Origin: Desulfobacter sp.
GTDB lineage: Bacteria; Desulfobacterota; Desulfobacteria; Desulfobacterales; Desulfobacteraceae
Direction: 5' to 3'
Assembly (NCBI GenBank): GCA_028768525.1
Contig: CP054837.1
Coordinates: 186,001-250,000 of the forward strand
DNA length: 64,000 nt
Made by a program: the position numbers and the translations under genes. This document shows, in pieces, positions 44,448 to 51,710 of this stretch; within the stretch, counting starts at the first letter, position 1, and every line of letters begins with the position of its first letter. The notes below the pieces were generated by a model that saw nothing but the letters and a program-made list of their open reading frames with translations, was not told the origin of the DNA and did not search any database.

Positions 44448-44869
44448 GCAACAGGGCAAACCGATTCACCCTCATTGTCAACCGGGTCCTTGCGGAGATC
44501 ACCAATGAGGAGGCCGAGGCGCTTTACCATTGGACCGCCAGCCTGCTGACCCTCAGGAACTCCGGCAAATCAAGGAAAGAAAAACTCCGGACCCTTATCG
44601 GATTAACCAGGGATGCCCCCCTTCTCTTTCCTCTGATAAAAAAAATCGCTCTTGAATTAAAACGGACGGGATGGGATGAGGCCGGTTGGCAATCCAGACT
44701 GGGAACCGGCGCAACACTCTGGGCCACACTGGCCATTGCCGGTTCAGGCGCCAGGCTGGCCATGCTCGGCACTGCCATTGCCGTTCCCCTGTGGATCGTT
44801 TTCGGGTCAGGTGACAGGTTCGCTAAACAAATGATACAGATGCTGAAACAATACCTGTCCCGGCAGTAA
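44444..44869 (+). CDS. Protein of unknown function coupled to a kinase
   Basis: This 141-residue protein has a hydrophilic, alpha-helical N-terminal half (EEAEALYHWTASLLTLR, SRKEKLRTLIGLT) and a hydrophobic segment near 85-115 (ATLWATLAIAGSGARLAMLGTAIAVPLWIVFGSG) that could be a membrane hairpin. The start overlaps the kinase stop as ATGA, so the two are translationally coupled. I do not recognise the family. A kinase-linked membrane partner is the simplest inference. Confidence 0.65.
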   Translation: MSNRANRFTLIVNRVLAEITNEEAEALYHWTASLLTLRNSGKSRKEKLRTLIGLTRDAPLLFPLIKKIALELKRTGWDEAGWQSRLGTGATLWATLAIAGSGARLAMLGTAIAVPLWIVFGSGDRFAKQMIQMLKQYLSRQ

Positions 44870-44897
44870 CCGCCATTGGAAAGCTGTTCCTATGCAG

Positions 44898-47800
44898 TCA
44901 TTTTGTTTTTTTGTCTAAAAATTCACGCACAAAACCAATCAGTTCGGTATTGTCAAATGGCTTTTGAATCAGTTTTTTAGCCCCGGCCTTCACGGCATTG
45001 GAGTCGGCAGCGCCCTGGCTGATACCCGTAAACAAAATTACGGGTAGATCGGGTTTAATTTTCAGAATCTCTTGGCAAAGCTTATCCCCGGTCAGAACCG
45101 GCATTGTTATGTCTGAAATAACCATATCAAAAGAGTTGATGTCCTTTTTAAATGCCCGTAACGCCTTATCGCCATTTTCATAAACAGCGACTTTATATCC
45201 GTAATCCTCTAAGTTGGCTTTACATACATTCCGGATCGCCTCTTCATCATCAACAATCATGATTGTTTCACTGCCGCGCAGGCGGGTGCTGCTTTTGGTA
45301 TCCGCCGCCCTATTTTTTTCCTGCTTTTCAACAACGGGAAAATAGATGAAAAATGTTGACCCCTTGGAAGGCGCACTGATGATGTCCAAAAACGCATCAT
45401 GTTCCTCAACGATTGCCTTGACAATTGACAGCCCCAATCCCGTTCCCTGCCCGACACCTTTTGTCGTGAAATAGGGATCAAAGGCTCTTTTCAATGTATT
45501 CTTATCCATGCCCACGCCGGAATCACTGACTTCAAGTTTTAAATAGCCGGCAGCCGGCAATCTTTTGCCCCGGATAAATTTGTCCTCCGTGACATTGACA
45601 TCGGTTAAAGAGATATTGAGTATCCCGCCGGACTCCGCCATTGCGTGATATGCATTGGTGCAAAGATTCATTATCAATTGATGGATCCGGACGGGATCCG
45701 CCAAAACCATGGAACGGGAATTAAGCTGTTTTTTTATTTCTATGAAAGAGGGTATTGTCGACCGTAACAGCTTTAATGCTTCATTAATTTCCAGATAAAT
45801 TTTAAACGGTCGTTTTTCATACTCTGTTTTCCTGCTGAAGGTCAGAATCTGTCTGGTCAAATCGGCCGCCCTATGTGCGCCTTTCAATACCTCGTTTATA
45901 TCCTCGCACGCCTTTTCCCTGTCTCCGATGTGGGTGAGTGCCATTTGGGTATATCCGAAAATGCCGGAAAGAATATTGTTGAAGTCATGGGCAATTCCCC
46001 CGGCAAGCGTCCCGATGGCCTCCATCTTATGTGCCTGGTGAAGTTGTTCCGCAAGCCTGTCTTTCTCTTTTCGTGTATTCTCTATTTCAGTGATATCAAT
46101 GATGGTACTGAGTGCACAGTTTTCGCCATCGACATCGATGACAACAGCGGACCACAAAAAATTCCGGATGGTCCCGTCCCTCATCCGGAATCTGACGGGG
46201 TGGGCATCAAATTGGCCGTCCCTGTTGAGAAGCGCAACAATATCCCTCCGCTCTTCAGGATTTTCCCAAAGCCCGAATTCAATGGATGTTTTACCAATGA
46301 CTTCTTCCCTGTCATAGCCCGTTACCCGGCAAAACGCATCATTGACATCGATGTACCGCCCTTTATCAACCGTGGACACCAGCAGCCATACCGGGCTGTG
46401 GTAGAATAATTTGGAAAATTTTTCTTTGGATTTGATTAATTCCTCTTCCGCCTTTTTCCGCTTGGTAATGTCTTTTGCAAACCCCACCATTGTATCATCA
46501 TCCAGAATGACAGAACTGACCCTGACCCTTTTGTCCGATCCACCAGGCGGTGAATACCGTACCTCGCCCAGCTTCACCGCCTGTTCCGAAACTATGCCCG
46601 GGGCTGCCCACTTATCTGCAATTTCTGTGAAAATGTCCCGGATCGCCAATTGATTCAACTCCTCAAGTCGACGCTCCGTAAGTTCAATGGCCGCATGATT
46701 GGCATCCAGGCATATGCCGCTGTGCCTGTTCACCATAAAAATGGCGTCACTGCTTTTTTCGAACAGGTTTCGATGCAAAAGCTCACTTTTTCTCAGTGTA
46801 TTTAAAAGCGCGTATTCTTCTGTCATATCCTTAAAAGCCAGGACAACGCCCTGGAGCCCCCCATTCCGGCTTGTTATGGGCGCGGCGGATTCAGATATTT
46901 GATACTCGTCATTGGTTCTGGATACCAGAACCATGTGGTTGGGTCGCCCTGCCTGGTCTCCCGTCTCAAGGACTTCCAGAACAGGATTTTCTGCCGGCAA
47001 GCGGGTCTTGGCATGAATAATCTTAAAAACCTGACCAAGTGGCATCCCCAGCGCCTGATCCCTGGACCAGCCGGTCAGGTGCTCGGCCACCGGGTTAATC
47101 TGGGTGATATATCCGTTAATATCCGTGGCAATAACCGCATCGCCGATGGAATTTAAGGTGGTCTGGAGGTGTTCCCGGCCTTCCTGTTCTTTTTTTTCTG
47201 ATCTTTTTGCCCTTATTAATCCGGAAATTGTTCCGATCAGCGCAAGGATGAGAAATAAAAATCCGCTGACCACATTCCAGATCATAAATTTATACCTGAA
47301 ATAAAATGATGTGGGTTTATTGACCACCCTCGAATCGGACGGCAGCCTATGTACCGGGATATTATGTTTTTTCAGCCCGTTGTAATCAAACAGTGAGATG
47401 ACCGGGGTATCCCACATTACTGGAACATCGCTGATATTTGCGCCATTGAGCACTTTCAAAGCCTGGGCCGCGGCCGCTTCACCGTGCTGGTATCCGTCTA
47501 CCAGGTATCCGCCGACAATACCTGAACCCAATGTAAAATCCCAGGCCCCGTATATTGGAACCTGGGAATTATCCGCGACCAATTGTGCAGCCTCATCAAA
47601 CTCCATGAATTTTCCGTATTTATCCCTGGAAAAAAAGGTGTACAGGCCCACAGCCCCTGATTTCATGTGATTTAGCTCTGTTTTCAGCTCTTTAAAAGAG
47701 ACATCATAGATCAGCTTGATCTGTATTGACTTTGAAAACAGAGGCTGAAGTTTCTTCACCTCCTGCTGGATTATTTTACCTGTTATGGTATTGTCCGTAA

Positions 47801-48353
47801 TGACAAAAACCGTATCGCAGTGCGGATGCAGGTATTTAATCAGGGAAAGATTTGATTTCAGATCCGCCTTTTCGTTTATTCCTGTGGTGTGCTCAAGGCC
47901 GTTTAGCGTTTGTTTGTTTAAATAATTCAAGCCGCAGAAAATATGCGGTGTATCGCCGAAAAACTGTCTTCCCTGTTCGATAAAATAATCAAAGGCATTA
48001 TTGTCTGATGTTATCACCAGATCGTAATGGTGTTGACTGTGTTTCCACGACAACAATCTGTTCAGTATACTTCTGTAAACCAGATCAAACTGACGCTTGG
48101 TATCCAGGTATTCCACATGAAGCTCGATGTTTTCGTTTTTCAGTCCGTCTTCTATGCCTCGCGTAATCTCGTCGGTCCACAGGTATCCTTTATGGTAGGA
48201 ATTCAATAATAAAACATGACGGGCATCTTTTCCCAAGGAGGGGCGAACAGAGACCAGCAGCAGAACCAAAACGTAAAACAAGACATAAAACAAGAACAGG
48301 CTTCCAATATGAGCCGGCTTGCCTATCTGCCTATGTTGGGGCTGGGAAATCAT
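44898..48353 (-). CDS. Large hybrid sensor kinase with ABC-type binding domain and three PAS domains
   Basis: This protein has 1151 residues: N-terminal helix (about 20-40), periplasmic ABC_sub_bind domain (about 45-335; VLLLNSYHKGYLWTDEI, DLVITSDNNAF, PHIFCGLN), TM near 357-382, three PAS domains (about 400-510, 520-640 and 645-770), HisKA with GGIAHDFNNILSG near 787, HATPase_c (LCTNAYHAM, DSGVGMD, GTGLGLS) and a receiver (about 1030-1150). It is a close architectural relative of the kinase at 17078 with two more PAS domains. No partner regulator lies next to it. Confidence 0.9.
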   Translation of the reverse strand: MISQPQHRQIGKPAHIGSLFLFYVLFYVLVLLLVSVRPSLGKDARHVLLLNSYHKGYLWTDEITRGIEDGLKNENIELHVEYLDTKRQFDLVYRSILNRLLSWKHSQHHYDLVITSDNNAFDYFIEQGRQFFGDTPHIFCGLNYLNKQTLNGLEHTTGINEKADLKSNLSLIKYLHPHCDTVFVITDNTITGKIIQQEVKKLQPLFSKSIQIKLIYDVSFKELKTELNHMKSGAVGLYTFFSRDKYGKFMEFDEAAQLVADNSQVPIYGAWDFTLGSGIVGGYLVDGYQHGEAAAAQALKVLNGANISDVPVMWDTPVISLFDYNGLKKHNIPVHRLPSDSRVVNKPTSFYFRYKFMIWNVVSGFLFLILALIGTISGLIRAKRSEKKEQEGREHLQTTLNSIGDAVIATDINGYITQINPVAEHLTGWSRDQALGMPLGQVFKIIHAKTRLPAENPVLEVLETGDQAGRPNHMVLVSRTNDEYQISESAAPITSRNGGLQGVVLAFKDMTEEYALLNTLRKSELLHRNLFEKSSDAIFMVNRHSGICLDANHAAIELTERRLEELNQLAIRDIFTEIADKWAAPGIVSEQAVKLGEVRYSPPGGSDKRVRVSSVILDDDTMVGFAKDITKRKKAEEELIKSKEKFSKLFYHSPVWLLVSTVDKGRYIDVNDAFCRVTGYDREEVIGKTSIEFGLWENPEERRDIVALLNRDGQFDAHPVRFRMRDGTIRNFLWSAVVIDVDGENCALSTIIDITEIENTRKEKDRLAEQLHQAHKMEAIGTLAGGIAHDFNNILSGIFGYTQMALTHIGDREKACEDINEVLKGAHRAADLTRQILTFSRKTEYEKRPFKIYLEINEALKLLRSTIPSFIEIKKQLNSRSMVLADPVRIHQLIMNLCTNAYHAMAESGGILNISLTDVNVTEDKFIRGKRLPAAGYLKLEVSDSGVGMDKNTLKRAFDPYFTTKGVGQGTGLGLSIVKAIVEEHDAFLDIISAPSKGSTFFIYFPVVEKQEKNRAADTKSSTRLRGSETIMIVDDEEAIRNVCKANLEDYGYKVAVYENGDKALRAFKKDINSFDMVISDITMPVLTGDKLCQEILKIKPDLPVILFTGISQGAADSNAVKAGAKKLIQKPFDNTELIGFVREFLDKKTK

Positions 48354-48390
48354 TAAATTTTAATGTACCCGCAATTGTTTTTTAATTTCC

Positions 48391-48422
48391 GTCCCTATCC
48401 GTTAACAGGGACCTTTTTTTTT
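48391..48422 (+). terminator. Weak hairpin with T run (role unclear)
   Basis: GTCCCT (48391-48396) pairs with AGGGAC (48407-48412), and a run of T follows. It has terminator shape on the plus strand, but no plus-strand gene reads into it. It lies in the upstream region of the minus-strand kinase gene, so it may be part of that leader. Confidence 0.3.
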
Positions 48423-48619
48423 GAATTTTACCGGTGTGTGCTTGAAATACCAGGTTAGCATAAATCCTTGTTAAATCAAAAATATAAATATCGCTGCCCT
48501 GGAAATTCAACCGGGTTTCACGACGGCGACAAAAGGGGCTGATTGACATCTTATCATTTTTATTTTATTGGTGCCGGGCAGGCCGGATGATCGGTGCTGC
48601 ATGAAACAGGGAGGTATGC

Positions 48620-49150
48620 GTGGCGTTAAAACCCACCATTTACAAATTCAAAGTCACCCTGGCCGATATCGACCGGGGCCATTACAATGACCTCAGCCTT
48701 ACCGTTGCCCGCCATCCTTCGGAAAATACAGAACGGATGATGGCCAGGGTACTGGCCTTCTGCATGAATGATTGTGAGGGCCTGGCCTTTACAAAAGGGC
48801 TGTCCACAACCGAAGAACCTGATATTTGGCAACGGTCCCTGGACGGCCGGGTCGCCCTGTGGATTGACATTGGAGAACCCGCTGCCGAACGGATCAAAAA
48901 GGCTTCCCGGCAGGCCGAAAAGGTGAGGGTCTACCCCTTTAATTTCAAATCCGAGGAATGGTATAAACGGGAACAGGCCAAGCTGTCCCTGCTGCCGGTA
49001 TCCGTTATCCAGTTCCAGTGGAAAGGCGTCCAGTCCATGGCGGCGATGGCAGAGCGGACAATGGAAATCAGCGTCACCGTTTCCGACGGCAGGATCTATG
49101 TCTCAGGGGAAAAGGATGAATGTGAAATCCCATGGACCATACATCAGTAG
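48620..49150 (+). CDS. yaeQ: YaeQ family protein
   Basis: This 176-residue protein has the YaeQ signature: MALKPTIYKFKVTLADIDRGHY at the N-terminus, the DLSLTVARHPSENTERMMARVLAF core, the GLSTTEEPDIW loop and a PD-(D/E)XK-like strand (GRVALWIDIGEP). The start is GTG at 48620 with a strong CAGGGAGGT site. YaeQ was described as a suppressor of transcription elongation defects in E. coli; a nuclease-like fold is known, but the biochemical function is uncertain. Confidence 0.85.
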   Translation: MALKPTIYKFKVTLADIDRGHYNDLSLTVARHPSENTERMMARVLAFCMNDCEGLAFTKGLSTTEEPDIWQRSLDGRVALWIDIGEPAAERIKKASRQAEKVRVYPFNFKSEEWYKREQAKLSLLPVSVIQFQWKGVQSMAAMAERTMEISVTVSDGRIYVSGEKDECEIPWTIHQ

Positions 49151-49167
49151 CCGCCGGCACACATTAA

Positions 49168-50229
49168 TCAGCGCCGCTTTCTGAACAGGTCGTCCCCGGC
49201 TTCAAGCTGGTCCATGATGGCAAGGTAGGCCTCGTACCGTTCCCTGGAAATGGTGCCCTGTTCAAGCATTTCCGACAGGGCGCAGCCGGGCTCGGTACGG
49301 TGGCGGCAGTTACGGAAACGGCAGGCGCCTGGATCCAGGGATTCAAACCCCGGAAAAACATCGGCCAGGTCTTCCATGCGAACGTCCACCAGGCCGAATT
49401 CGTTGAATCCCGGTGTATCCACCAGTTCTCCGCCCCCGGGCAGCTTATGAAGGGTGGAAACGGTGGTGGTATTGCATCCCCGCTTTCCGGCATCGTAAAG
49501 GTCTCCGATCCTCAGATCCAGCTCCGGGCAGATGGTATTGAGCAGGCTGCTTTTCCCCGCACCTGACACCCCTACGAAAAATCCCCGGTGGCCGTTACCC
49601 AGGAAGGCGGTCAGCCTGTCAAGCCCGTGTCCGGCGTGGGCACTGACAACAAAAATATCCAGTATCCCCTGGTAGAGTGACGTTATATCCGAAACGAATG
49701 CATCGGCAATGTCGAGGTCTGATTTATTGATTACCAGAACCGGTGTCAGTCCGGCCTGGCGGGCACAGATCACGGCCTGGTCGATGAATCCGGCTGTGGG
49801 GGCCGGCAACGGCGACACCACGATTCCGAGAATATCGAGATTGGCGCCGATGATTCGGACACTGCCCCGGGAATCCCGGCGGGATAAGGCGGTCTTCCTG
49901 GGAAGCCCCTCAAGGCGATGTCCCCTTAAGATCACATTGTCTCCCACCACGTGGCCTGCCCGCCGTTTTACCTTTATTTTCCGCCGCTGGCCGGATTCAA
50001 AGAGCACCCCCACGGCAATGCCGTAATGGGCGATGATGGTCCCCTTTTCTTCAGCAACACCGGAAGAATGTTGATTTTTCTTTTTTTTCAATTGATCTAA
50101 ACTGCCTTTACACTCAGCCTCATCTGCGGCGCTTTCTCCAGGCAGCCGCTGCTGTGATTTCCATTTATACCTTTCTTTGGCACGGGTAAACTTGGTGGGG
50201 ATTCTATTCCCGGGGCCTGACAAAGTCAA
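49168..50229 (-). CDS. rsgA: RsgA, ribosome small-subunit GTPase
   Basis: This protein has up to 353 residues. It has the circularly permuted GTPase order (NKSD, then GVSGAGKSS, then DTPG), an N-terminal OB domain (GTIIAHYGIAVGVLFESG) and a C-terminal zinc knuckle (CRFRNCRHRTEPGC). RsgA removes itself from the 30S subunit late in maturation in a GTPase-dependent step. The start is uncertain: the frame opens at a TTG (50229) with no good ribosome site, and no later ATG exists in the basic N-terminal extension of about 60 residues. Confidence 0.9.
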   Translation of the reverse strand: MTLSGPGNRIPTKFTRAKERYKWKSQQRLPGESAADEAECKGSLDQLKKKKNQHSSGVAEEKGTIIAHYGIAVGVLFESGQRRKIKVKRRAGHVVGDNVILRGHRLEGLPRKTALSRRDSRGSVRIIGANLDILGIVVSPLPAPTAGFIDQAVICARQAGLTPVLVINKSDLDIADAFVSDITSLYQGILDIFVVSAHAGHGLDRLTAFLGNGHRGFFVGVSGAGKSSLLNTICPELDLRIGDLYDAGKRGCNTTTVSTLHKLPGGGELVDTPGFNEFGLVDVRMEDLADVFPGFESLDPGACRFRNCRHRTEPGCALSEMLEQGTISRERYEAYLAIMDQLEAGDDLFRKRR

Positions 50230-50249
50230 GGGCGGCCCGTGGACCGCCC
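50230..50249 (-). terminator. Possible hairpin between the 57-aa gene and rsgA
   Basis: GGGCGG (50230-50235) and CCGCCC (50244-50249) form a GC-only 6-bp stem with an 8-base loop. On the minus strand it lies 57 bp after the stop at 50307 and immediately before the rsgA TTG. It has no good T tract, so it may be a leader structure and not a terminator. Confidence 0.3.
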
Positions 50250-50306
50250 GTATCCGATCATTTTTTAGTGGTTGTTAGGTGGGTATTCCGGGGGCAGCGC
50301 ATTGAA

Positions 50307-50480
50307 TCAGGTGTTTAAAGAGCCTGATGCACCGCCAAGAAGAAACTTGATGTATTTTCGCTGGGCCCGGATAAAATCCTGATAATTGTAGTAATTGATA
50401 TTTTCCTCGGTTTCAAATTCGCGCTTGTACTTTTGTATCAGCAGTTCCAGTCCTATATTCTTGCTTTTATTTTCCTGCAT
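50307..50480 (-). CDS. Small helical protein (57 aa)
   Basis: I read this short gene from the minus strand: ATG at 50478-50480, TGA at 50307-50309, 57 residues. It is charged and helical (ENKSKNIGLELLIQKYKREFE) with aromatic residues (INYYNYQDFIRAQRKYIKF) and no cysteine or signal. A CAGGTGG site precedes the ATG. Sequence composition resembles real genes, unlike most short open frames here. It lies upstream of rsgA on the same strand. I do not recognise the family. Confidence 0.6.
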   Translation of the reverse strand: MQENKSKNIGLELLIQKYKREFETEENINYYNYQDFIRAQRKYIKFLLGGASGSLNT

Positions 50481-50873
50481 TGCCACCTGCCTTGTCTTGC
50501 AATTGGGGTTAGGAAGGTATGCTAATTACATTAGCAAAATATATACCTGAATTCAGAAATGCCCCGATCCAATTTTATTTCAATAGGTTCTGCACCAATC
50601 AGTGGGGCAGTCCCCCTGTCATATTGATATATAAAAGAACAATTTATGGGAAAATATTCATAATTTTAGGTATTATATTTCCCTGTACTCACCTTTCCTT
50701 AAAAGACCCGGGCAAGGGGACAAGTCACCCCGGTAATCACCCCGGTAATTGTCCTGTGGCGGCACGCTTTTGGTGGAAATTCCAGGCAGTTGCATTTAGC
50801 CTGATATTGACATAAAATGACCGGAATATGGCAAAAATCCAATAGTGCAACCATTGGGAAAGGAGAATCTGGA
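50481..50873. other. Intergenic region before the Sec-rhodanese operon
   Basis: This region of 393 bp has no gene I can support. It holds the 12-bp tandem repeat at 50726 and a TTGACA at about 50807 without a clear -10 partner. I saw no convincing sigma-54 site for the operon. Confidence 0.6.
50726..50749. repeat. Tandem 12-bp repeat
   Basis: CACCCCGGTAAT occurs twice in tandem (50726-50737 and 50738-50749), flanked by an inverted GGACAA (50718-50723)/TTGTCC (50749-50754). The 12-bp period is close to one helical turn, so two proteins could bind on the same face. Its function is unknown. Confidence 0.45.
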
Positions 50874-51710
50874 ATGCCAAGATCCCTGTCACCATTATTT
50901 TTGTTCTGCCTGCTTATCCCCCTGGTCCCCATGGATCTTGGCGCCATGGAGCGGTTCCCCATTGTTACCACCCGTGAACTTGTCAGTCTGCTTGATCAGC
51001 GGGCAAATGGAGAAAAAGAGTTCATCCTCGTCCATACCCTGGGAGAACTTATCTTCCAGAACCAGAGTATTCCGGGTTCCATCAACCTGCCCTGGACCAG
51101 AGTCTCGGACCTAGCCCTCGAACGCCTCGGCCCCGAACCTGATATACTGATCATCACCTATTGTATGGGGTATCGGTGAGTATTCTCATATAAAACGGCA
51201 GTTGCCGTAAGGAAACTGGGCTATACCAACATCAAGATATATAACGGCGGCATCAAGGACTGGAAAAAGCAGGGGTTTGAACTGGTATCTGCCGCTCCCC
51301 TGCCAGACATTCCCGTCAGATTCATCACCTCGGAGGAATTATTTGCCAAGCTTACCTCCCAGGAAACCCGGTGCTCTGGATCAAGGAAACAGCAGCAGGG
51401 CCTGACCCTGCTGGACCTTAGAAATGAAATCCTTTTAAATCCGGACACCCCGCCGCCCAGCATCAAAACTTCCTGTCCAAGGATCTATCTCACCCTGGAC
51501 GACCTTATGGACGCCCAAACCATTGAATCCCTGCCCCGCTTTGGAATGCTGGTAACCATCACCGAAACCGGCAACCGTGACAGTTTTGCCATCAGGCATC
51601 TTTCCAGGTTCGGCATTACCAATATCGCCGGACTCAAGTTTGGGATGCGGGACTGGATCAAAAAAAGATTTCCCATTACCTACCGGACGGGGCAGAATGA
51701 TGCACCTTAA
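50874..51710 (+). CDS. Tandem rhodanese protein with in-frame TGA (candidate selenoprotein)
   Basis: If TGA at 51177-51179 is read as selenocysteine, the gene encodes 278 residues. It has a signal peptide (MPRSLSPLFLFCLLIPLVP), a first rhodanese domain with YCMGYR (Cys97) followed by U102 and VFSYKTAVAVRKLGY, and a second rhodanese-like domain with TITETGNRD where the active Cys is lost. The pattern C-x-G-x-x-U-x-x-S-x-x-A matches a periplasmic rhodanese motif in which the U position is Cys in others. A hairpin follows at 51195. The ATG at 50874 has AAAGGAG upstream. The alternative is a nonsense-broken gene. The 3' end overlaps the kinase start. Confidence 0.75.
51177..51179 (+). other. In-frame TGA, candidate selenocysteine codon
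   Basis: This TGA is codon 102 of the rhodanese gene. The same frame is open for a further 176 codons, to 51710, with clear rhodanese similarity and no other disruption. It sits at the second cysteine position of a C-x-G-x-x-C-x-x-S motif, the exchange typical of Sec/Cys pairs. Confidence 0.7.
51195..51208 (+). promoter_or_regulatory. Candidate bacterial SECIS hairpin
   Basis: ACGGCA-GT-TGCCGT forms a 5-6 bp stem with a small apical loop (AGUU if the last pair opens). The loop begins about 21 bases after the TGA, inside the 16-37-base range seen for bacterial SECIS elements, and it has a G in the first two loop positions. The lower stem is not extended, so this is a plausible, not proven, SelB site. 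Confidence 0.55.

Noticed and set aside
51177..51179. Simple nonsense mutation in the rhodanese gene
   Set aside because: Not fully excluded, but the position, the hairpin and the undamaged downstream frame favour selenocysteine.
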